Assembly: GCA_023818995.1 (NCBI GenBank)
Contig: JAMWDA010000043.1
Coordinates: 1 to 10,989 of the forward strand
DNA: 10,989 nt
Direction of reading: 5' to 3'
DNA from: Candidatus Omnitrophota bacterium
Lineage (GTDB): Bacteria; Omnitrophota; Gorgyraeia; Duberdicusellales; 4484-171
This document shows positions 6,649-10,989 of this stretch, piece by piece (positions within the stretch are counted from its first letter, which is position 1; each line of letters begins with the position of its first letter). The notes below the pieces were generated by a model that was given only the letters and a program-made list of their open reading frames with translations, ran no database searches and had not been told where the DNA came from. A program made the translations under genes and the position numbers.

Positions 6649-8185
6649 ATTTTTTAGTAGGGTAAGTTTTCTTAGTGAATTTATTCAATGCAGAACCTAT
6701 TGCTTCTTTCCGTAAAGATGATTCTTGTTCACGGAAAATAGATGTAGGAGAAACATTGGATAACTGTAATTGGTCTCCTAAAATATGGGGAGTAATAAAT
6801 ATAAATAGTTCCCTTTCTTGAACAGTTTTATCCTTATTCTTAAATATATTCCCTAACAAAGGTATCTTTGAAAATATAGGCACTTCACTCCCCTTATCAT
6901 TCTCTATATTCCTGATAAGTCCACCAATCAAAAGAACCTCACCATCTTTCAGTCTAACAATAGATTTTGCGCTTCTTTCCTCGGGATCCTTTATACTACC
7001 TTCAATAAAAGCTTGTGAAGAGGTGGTAAACCCACTTTCCCTGGCTTGTTTCTCTGAAATATCTACCAAAAGAGTTATCTCTTTGGTATCTAAATTAACT
7101 TGGGGAGTAACTCTCAAAATTGTTCCTGTTTCTATTCTCTCTATCGTATACTCTACACTTCGGCCCTCCTCGCTCTCTGTTTTTTTAATACCTATTGCTT
7201 CATCGGTGGTCATTCTTATTTCCGCTACTTCGTTAGCGACAGTTAGTATTTTTGGCCGGGCTAAAAACCTTGCATCCGTGCGTGTTTTTAAGAAATTCAA
7301 TACAAGCTCAGCACCTATTACAGTTAAAACCGACGGAGTAAAATCATGAGCACTGAGGCCTTCGCTCATTTCTATCCATCCAGGAGTTGTAAACTCTTCC
7401 CAATAAATATCGCCTGTCTTAGGTTTATGTTTACCTGTGAAAGGAAAAGATGTAGCTCTTCTGCCCGGTATATCTAACTTCAATAATTCTGCAGGCCACT
7501 CTACTCCTAATTTATCCACATCACGCTTAGAAACATCTAAAACTTCTGCCTCAATTAAAATCTTTGGCTGAGGAATATCTAATCTACTTATCACCTCATC
7601 TATAATACTAAACTGAGATGAAACATCGCTAACGATAAGAGAATTGGTTAACTTATCCTCACTAACCTTACCATTGGGAGTGAGAAGTCTCTCTACCACG
7701 TCTTTTAAAGAAACTCCGCTGGCTTGTCCCCCTCCTGAACTACCTTCTCCCATTACTTTACTAACCTCATTTTCTAAATTAGAAGAATTTACTCTAAGGT
7801 AATTAAGTCGATAAACTTTGGTTTTATAATCAATTTTAGGGGCCTCCTTCACTAAGAATATTTTAGATTCAGGAAAATAATCGTAAACCAAACCATTAGC
7901 ATTAAAAATTGTATCTATAGCGTTAATTAAAGGAACATCTTCTAAATAAACAGTTATAAGCCTATCCTTAACCTCCTCTTTACAAACAAAATTTAGTCCT
8001 GACTGTTTAGAAAGAATCTTTAACATATCGTTTAAGGATACGCTCTCCAAATCTAAAGAAATCTTCTTTTTCGTTCTATTAATTATGTAGTTGCCGTAGA
8101 TATTATCAATCTCATAATTACTACCCAATACCAAAGCAGGGAATAAAAAAAGAATAACAAATAATTTTACTATTTTCTTCTTCAC
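6647..8185 (-). CDS. gspD: Outer-membrane secretin (GspD/PilQ/MshL-like), GTG start
   Basis: Forms the multimeric outer-membrane gate for the filament or secreted substrate. It has a signal peptide (1-21, KKK then a hydrophobic stretch to LVLG) without a lipobox Cys. An N0/STN domain covers about 46-115, with ESVSLNDMLKILSKQSGLNF (47-66) as its core. One N1/KH-like secretin_N domain (about 123-205) has a Gly/Ser-rich insert (146-157). The beta-barrel secretin domain (about 208-468) contains VPIFSKIPLLGNIFK (435-449) and ends with RELFIFITPHIL (458-469), the family signature. A short basic tail (470-512) follows. With 512 residues and one N1 domain it is nearer in layout to MshL or PilQ than to GspD (about 650, several N domains). 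The start is GTG (8183-8185), backed by a strong Shine-Dalgarno and a GTGA overlap with the upstream gene. Confidence 0.95.
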   Translation of the reverse strand: MKKKIVKLFVILFLFPALVLGSNYEIDNIYGNYIINRTKKKISLDLESVSLNDMLKILSKQSGLNFVCKEEVKDRLITVYLEDVPLINAIDTIFNANGLVYDYFPESKIFLVKEAPKIDYKTKVYRLNYLRVNSSNLENEVSKVMGEGSSGGGQASGVSLKDVVERLLTPNGKVSEDKLTNSLIVSDVSSQFSIIDEVISRLDIPQPKILIEAEVLDVSKRDVDKLGVEWPAELLKLDIPGRRATSFPFTGKHKPKTGDIYWEEFTTPGWIEMSEGLSAHDFTPSVLTVIGAELVLNFLKTRTDARFLARPKILTVANEVAEIRMTTDEAIGIKKTESEEGRSVEYTIERIETGTILRVTPQVNLDTKEITLLVDISEKQARESGFTTSSQAFIEGSIKDPEERSAKSIVRLKDGEVLLIGGLIRNIENDKGSEVPIFSKIPLLGNIFKNKDKTVQERELFIFITPHILGDQLQLSNVSPTSIFREQESSLRKEAIGSALNKFTKKTYPTKK

Positions 8186-8550
8186 GGCTTACCTCCCTTG
8201 TATTCTAATTTTTCTATAGACTTTTCCAATATAACCCCATTATAAAGAATAAGAACTTTCTCCTTATCTATATCTAATATCTGTGCATCAAATTTTTTTA
8301 AACTATCACCTTTACCGTAAACTTCTCCATCAATAATTGCTAAAGGGGTATCTGACCATAAAATCCCATGCACCTTAACATTAAGTGATGGTAAAGAAAC
8401 TTCTTGAGACATTTCCCTTTGGAGAGTAGATTGCTCAACTTTCTTTTCTTCAGGCAAAAGGGAAACAAAAGGGTCACGATAATTTTCTTCCCCCAAAGCT
8501 ATATTTACTAAAATAAAGGGAAAAAATATATTTACCAAAAATTTCTTCAT
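8182..8550 (-). CDS. PilP/GspC/MshK-like periplasmic connector
   Basis: Small periplasmic protein expected to link the inner-membrane alignment complex to the N0 domain of the secretin. It has an N-terminal hydrophobic segment (3-19) ending ALG before EEN, which could be a cleaved signal peptide or an anchor. The RDPF motif (25-28) then follows, the short signature found in PilP, GspC-like and MshK-like proteins. A linker leads to a beta-rich HR-type domain (about 54-112; HGILWSDTPLAIIDGEVYGK, 61-80). At 122 residues it is short for PilP (about 175) and GspC (about 270) and close to MshK. No lipoprotein cysteine is present. It overlaps the secretin start by 4 bases (GTGA) and its own start overlaps the upstream gene by 4 bases. 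The position directly before the secretin supports the role; sequence similarity alone is moderate. Confidence 0.82.
   Translation of the reverse strand: MKKFLVNIFFPFILVNIALGEENYRDPFVSLLPEEKKVEQSTLQREMSQEVSLPSLNVKVHGILWSDTPLAIIDGEVYGKGDSLKKFDAQILDIDKEKVLILYNGVILEKSIEKLEYKGGKP
8191..8197 (-). promoter_or_regulatory. Ribosome binding site fixing the GTG start of the secretin
   Basis: GGGAGGT on the minus strand, 5 bases before the GTG at 8183-8185 and inside the end of the upstream reading frame. It favours the GTG over later ATG codons and keeps the complete signal peptide. Confidence 0.8.
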
Positions 8551-9023
8551 TTCTTAAACAAACCCAGAATATATATTCTAGAATTTGTACCGCCGGTTTT
8601 TACTAAATTTTCCACCTCTATTGTTCCTGTGCTCTCCAAAAGTTCAATAAACTTACTCAACCCCTTATAATCACTATTAACACTTAGATCAACTCTTATT
8701 TCTCTATAAACTTCATAATCTTTTAACCCTAAAGGTCTAAAAGAATCTATCGTAACAGATAATTTTTCACCTATATTATCCAATAATCTTTTAAAACCAA
8801 ACGTATCTTCTTTAATAAGAGTATTCTCTAAACGACTAAATTCCCTATCCATTTCTTCTATCTTTATCCACCAATCTTTTTTTTCTTGTATTTCCTTCTC
8901 TTTATTTTTTAATTGGTTATCTTTAAATAAATAACCAGAATAAATTTTTTCAGCAATAAAACCAAAAACTAAAATCATTAATAGAACTACAATTATATTT
9001 ATATACTTTAATAAATCTTTCAT
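8547..9023 (-). CDS. pilO: PilO/GspM/MshJ-like alignment protein
   Basis: Bitopic inner-membrane protein of the alignment complex, partner of the PilN-like part encoded upstream. One membrane helix lies at about 8-25 after a short cytoplasmic N-terminus. A charged, Glu/Lys-rich coiled coil (34-70) follows, then a ferredoxin-like periplasmic domain (about 75-158), with IRVDLSVNSDYKGLSKFIEL (109-128) matching the usual strand-helix pattern of PilO, in which a loop YxGL precedes the helix. Its 158 residues are shorter than PilO (about 200) and similar to GspM. Spacing is 3 bases from the upstream gene and a 4-base overlap with the downstream gene. Motifs are weak in this family, so the call depends on topology, fold pattern and context. 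Confidence 0.83.
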   Translation of the reverse strand: MKDLLKYINIIVVLLMILVFGFIAEKIYSGYLFKDNQLKNKEKEIQEKKDWWIKIEEMDREFSRLENTLIKEDTFGFKRLLDNIGEKLSVTIDSFRPLGLKDYEVYREIRVDLSVNSDYKGLSKFIELLESTGTIEVENLVKTGGTNSRIYILGLFKK

Positions 9024-9026
9024 CTT

Positions 9027-10499
9027 CTAATATAAATTTATTAAAAAACGTAGAACGTTTCTCCCTCTCATATCAATTCTCTCCGTAGATTTTAATTCTA
9101 TTTGGGAAAAAATTTTTTTAAACTCCTCTGATCCTCTTAAATTAGATACGAATTTATCAAAGCTCATTTTTTCTTTTGCAGGGTTAATAAGAAAAACATA
9201 ACCAGAAATAGATAAATTTGCCTTACCTTCCAGTAATTTAAAATCAATCGTATCTAACCATAAACCCTCTGTTAAAATAGAGGGTAATCTTTGTAAGAAG
9301 GGAGATATACGAACTATCTGAGCGAATCTATTTTTTAGGCTCAATAACTTCCTTTCTTTCTCTTGATAAAAAGAATTTATCTCCTCCAAAGAGCTATTCT
9401 TTATAAATTCCGGTAATTGTAAACTTTCCTCTTTTCTTTTCAAATCTACTTCTTTATTAAAAAGCAAATTCCCTAAAAATGCATTTAAACCAAAACAAAA
9501 CAGTATCCCTAAAACTGAAATTATCCCTATTAATTTAAAATTCAAACTACTCAAATCAAATGTTGTTTTTGGAAAAGAAGTAGGCTGAGGTTTAATTTCC
9601 TTTAACTTTGGATTAAAATTATAAGGCAACTTACCGGATAAAGCTACTCCATAAGCTTTAAGATGAGAAACATTTATATCATCCCTATTAACTATATCTA
9701 AAGGAGTAAATAACAGAATCTCCATTTCCATATCTTTCAAAGAAGAAAGTATATCCTTTAAATTAGAGTCGCAAATAATCACTAAAGTATCTAAAGACTG
9801 CCATCTAAATTCTCTCTGAAAATAGCGAAGAGATATTCTTACCTCTTCTAACAATTTATCTGTGCCATCTTTACTTTTATCCTCAAGCATTTTCAAATAC
9901 CTATTAAACACAGGTAAATCTTTATAAAAGAAAGTTATATAAGCTTCTTCATTAGAAACATCTAAAAGGGCGAAATTTTTCGCTTCTCTCATTGCTGGCA
10001 TTAATTTAACCAGTCTAACAAGACTAATTGCTGATGGCTCAATATTCAAAACATTAATATCCATATTAAAAAAAATATCTTTATATTTATTATAAAGAGA
10101 AGTCTTTATTCCCAAAAAAGAAACCTCTAACTTTTTAAGTTTATGATTAGTAATATAACGGTAATCACACATAAGCTCTTCTATTTTAAATGGTAGAGAA
10201 TCGGCCATCCCATAAGTTAATGCTGATGCGATTTCTTTTTTATTCATACGGGGTAACTGGAATATCCTGAAAATAAAATCCTTATCTGCTAAAGAAACAA
10301 AAACTCCTCCCTCAGCTTTGACTTCTTTTAAACTCTTACTTATGGCAAGCTCCCAAAGGGTAACTTCATCTAAATTCTGTTCATCGGATTTACGCAGATG
10401 TGATAAATTCATCTTAAAAAAAGAAATAATCCTTCTCCCTTCAAGTACTACAGAAGAGACAAAATTCTCACCCAAATATAATCCTACTCTTTTACTCAT
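9027..10499 (-). CDS. pilM: PilM-PilN fusion (GspL/MshI-like) inner-membrane protein
   Basis: Joins the cytoplasmic actin-like scaffold and the membrane partner of the alignment complex in one chain. Residues 1-290 follow the PilM/GspL fold: GLYLG (6-10) at the place of the phosphate-1 loop, LPFKIEEL (102-109) like the LPF-x-ExLxxDY segment of PilM, ALLDVSNEEAYITF (177-190) at the phosphate-2 position, and LKAYGVALSG (280-289) at the end. A linker, one membrane helix (about 323-346), a charged coiled coil (347-393) and a PilN-like periplasmic domain (about 395-490) follow. In PilM the first motif is GLDIG and the second DIG-x-x-x-T; here the Asp and Gly are replaced, so ATP binding is probably lost, as in GspL. 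Length 490 fits MshI. The start overlaps the HTH gene by 4 bases (ATGA) and has AGAGGG upstream. Confidence 0.87.
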   Translation of the reverse strand: MSKRVGLYLGENFVSSVVLEGRRIISFFKMNLSHLRKSDEQNLDEVTLWELAISKSLKEVKAEGGVFVSLADKDFIFRIFQLPRMNKKEIASALTYGMADSLPFKIEELMCDYRYITNHKLKKLEVSFLGIKTSLYNKYKDIFFNMDINVLNIEPSAISLVRLVKLMPAMREAKNFALLDVSNEEAYITFFYKDLPVFNRYLKMLEDKSKDGTDKLLEEVRISLRYFQREFRWQSLDTLVIICDSNLKDILSSLKDMEMEILLFTPLDIVNRDDINVSHLKAYGVALSGKLPYNFNPKLKEIKPQPTSFPKTTFDLSSLNFKLIGIISVLGILFCFGLNAFLGNLLFNKEVDLKRKEESLQLPEFIKNSSLEEINSFYQEKERKLLSLKNRFAQIVRISPFLQRLPSILTEGLWLDTIDFKLLEGKANLSISGYVFLINPAKEKMSFDKFVSNLRGSEEFKKIFSQIELKSTERIDMRGRNVLRFLINLY

Positions 10500-10687
10500 T
10501 TTTTCCCTCTATGACAACTTTTAAGCCACTTATCTATTTCATTGGGATCAAACCGCCATACCTTACCAATTTTAATCCCAGAAATTTTCTTTTGATATAG
10601 CCAATTATAAATAGTTTGTTTCCCTAATCCTAAATAATCAGCTAACTCTTCAATACCCATTAACTTTAAATTTTTATCTTTTTTCAT
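10496..10687 (-). CDS. Small HTH_17 / excisionase-family DNA-binding protein
   Basis: A 63-residue protein with a MerR-like winged helix-turn-helix of the excisionase (HTH_17) type: GIEELADYLGLGKQTIYNWL (11-30) is the helix-turn-helix. KISGIKIGKVWRF (34-46) is the wing, ending in the usual W-R-F, and DPNEIDKWL (47-55) is the closing helix. Proteins of this family bend or bind DNA as excisionases or small regulators. Here it is the first cistron of the secretion operon, overlaps the next gene by 4 bases (ATGA) and starts only about 18 bases after the predicted transcription start, so it is a good candidate for an autoregulator of this locus. No integrase or phage gene is in the window. There is no Shine-Dalgarno before its ATG. 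The fold is clear; the regulatory target is inferred. Confidence 0.87.
   Translation of the reverse strand: MKKDKNLKLMGIEELADYLGLGKQTIYNWLYQKKISGIKIGKVWRFDPNEIDKWLKSCHRGKK
10505..10510 (-). promoter_or_regulatory. Ribosome binding site of the PilM-PilN fusion gene
   Basis: AGAGGG on the minus strand, 5 bases before the ATG at 10497-10499 and within the last codons of the HTH gene. It is a moderate match to the anti-Shine-Dalgarno and supports the chosen start. Confidence 0.55.
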
Positions 10688-10711
10688 TTTTTATAATTTA
10701 TTTTCAATTAT

Positions 10712-10740
10712 ATTAAAATATTTTTATCTATTTATGTCAA
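10712..10740 (-). promoter_or_regulatory. Main operon promoter upstream of the HTH gene
   Basis: On the minus strand a perfect TTGACA (10735-10740), 17 bases, then TTTAAT (10712-10717, 5 of 6). Initiation near 10705 leaves a leader of about 18 bases without a Shine-Dalgarno. The region behind the -35 (10742-10770) is 29 bases of A and T only, suitable as an UP element. Confidence 0.65.
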
Positions 10741-10741
10741 G

Positions 10742-10797
10742 TATAATTTATTAAAATTATTTATATTTTTCTATATTTTGTATATATTTTTATATTT
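10742..10797. promoter_or_regulatory. AT-only, phased T-tract region behind the operon promoter
   Basis: T-tracts at 10766-10770, 10776-10779 and 10787-10790 begin 10 and 11 bases apart, in phase with the helix turn, which predicts curved DNA. A 7-bp inverted repeat (ATAATTT 10743-10749, AAATTAT 10754-10760) lies two bases from the -35 box and could be an operator or part of the UP element. No coding frame is visible here. Confidence 0.45.
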
Positions 10798-10884
10798 AGC
10801 CATATATAGGGGGTGAATAGAGAAAAATCTTAGAGAATCTATGAGTTAATATCCTTACCGTAGCTATAAAGGTGCTATAATTAA

Positions 10885-10989
10885 AGTTGTGTAAATTCAG
10901 TTACCAAGAATCCTCTTAAGGCAGTTAAGAAATTAGTTTTGGTTACATATGGTATTACCATATTTGGCAAAAAAGAGCTCATTTCTTTT
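10885..10989 (+). pseudogene. Possible transposase remnant (IS256/Mutator-like), open at window edge
   Basis: The 35 codons to the end of the window are open, without a convincing start codon. The last part reads VTYGITIFGKKELISF, which fits the pattern G-I-x-x-x-G-x-(K/R)-E-(L/I)-I-x-F seen after the first catalytic Asp region of IS256/Mutator transposases. Upstream the frame is closed by TAA at 10882-10884, and all three plus frames between 10810 and 10884 contain stops, so if this is a transposase its 5' part is missing or decayed. The stretch 10798-10884 shows nothing else recognisable. The minus strand is also open here (10881-10989) but its product matches nothing I know. The call depends on one short motif and is weak. 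Confidence 0.28.
10947..10963. repeat. 17-base perfect palindrome near the window edge
   Basis: ATATGGTA, one central T, TACCATAT. It lies inside the possible transposase remnant, so it may simply be a coding coincidence; otherwise it could be a protein binding site. Confidence 0.4.

Noticed and set aside
7023..7349. Plus-strand open frame of 108 codons
   Set aside because: It lies wholly inside the secretin beta-barrel domain on the opposite strand, has no recognisable protein motif and is explained as a shadow of that gene.
10318..10524. Plus-strand open frame of 68 codons
   Set aside because: It is antisense to the well-supported PilM-PilN fusion and HTH genes and has no family features.
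1261..10760. Shared TATAATTT/AAATTATA half-sites near the tRNA (1261-1278), before the pilin (3523-3530) and behind the operon promoter (10743-10760) as one regulon
   Set aside because: The half-site contains only A and T, spacing differs in each case, and such words are expected often by chance in DNA this AT-rich.
10881..10989. Minus-strand open frame of 36 codons running in from the window edge, ending at TAA 10881-10883
   Set aside because: The translation matches no family I recognise, whereas the plus strand over the same bases shows a transposase-like pattern; it cannot be decided without the flank.
1..10989. CRISPR array, phage attachment duplication of the tRNA 3' end, or rRNA genes
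   Set aside because: No regularly spaced direct repeats, no second copy of the tRNA 3' end and no rRNA-like stretch were seen in the window.

Overview
The window is AT-rich. Almost everything in it is read from the minus strand, so transcription runs from high to low coordinates. A secretin, plus a complete set of inner-membrane assembly-platform genes, points to a diderm (Gram-negative type) bacterium. The AT-rich base composition and the style of the small pilin-like proteins remind me of uncultured lineages such as Omnitrophota, but this placement is a low-confidence impression and no marker here proves it.

In transcription order: a flank (10688-10989) holds a good sigma-70-type promoter with phased A-tracts and, at the very edge, a possible transposase remnant on the plus strand. 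From 10687 to 3688 follows a tight operon: a 63-aa excisionase-type HTH protein, a PilM-PilN fusion (GspL/MshI-like), a PilO/GspM-like protein, a PilP/GspC-like protein, a secretin, a GspE/PilB-type ATPase and a GspF/PilC-type platform protein. Most junctions are 4-base overlaps or gaps of 3-4 bases. After a 180-base regulatory gap (3508-3687) comes a pilin cluster (3507-1350): one canonical major pilin with a strong ribosome binding site and four minor pseudopilins. A tRNA-Ala(CGC) gene (1186-1258) and a partial MFS exporter of the DHA3/MFS_3 type (1149 to beyond base 1) complete the window.

The genes describe one envelope machine. The PilM-N, PilO and PilP-like proteins form the inner-membrane and periplasmic alignment complex. 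The secretin is the outer-membrane pore, the ATPase drives the platform protein, and the pilins form the filament. The order (I-J-K-L-E-G, then pilins) and protein sizes match the MSHA pilus/type II secretion group better than the classical pilMNOPQ pilus locus. No retraction ATPase, prepilin peptidase, MshM or MshN counterpart is present here.

The most notable points are: all four minor pseudopilins lack the Gly(-1) expected by prepilin peptidase; the ATPase carries a tandem MshEN-type motif predicting c-di-GMP control; the PilM-like part has lost its nucleotide-binding residues; and a 28-base dyad lies just upstream of the major pilin promoter.
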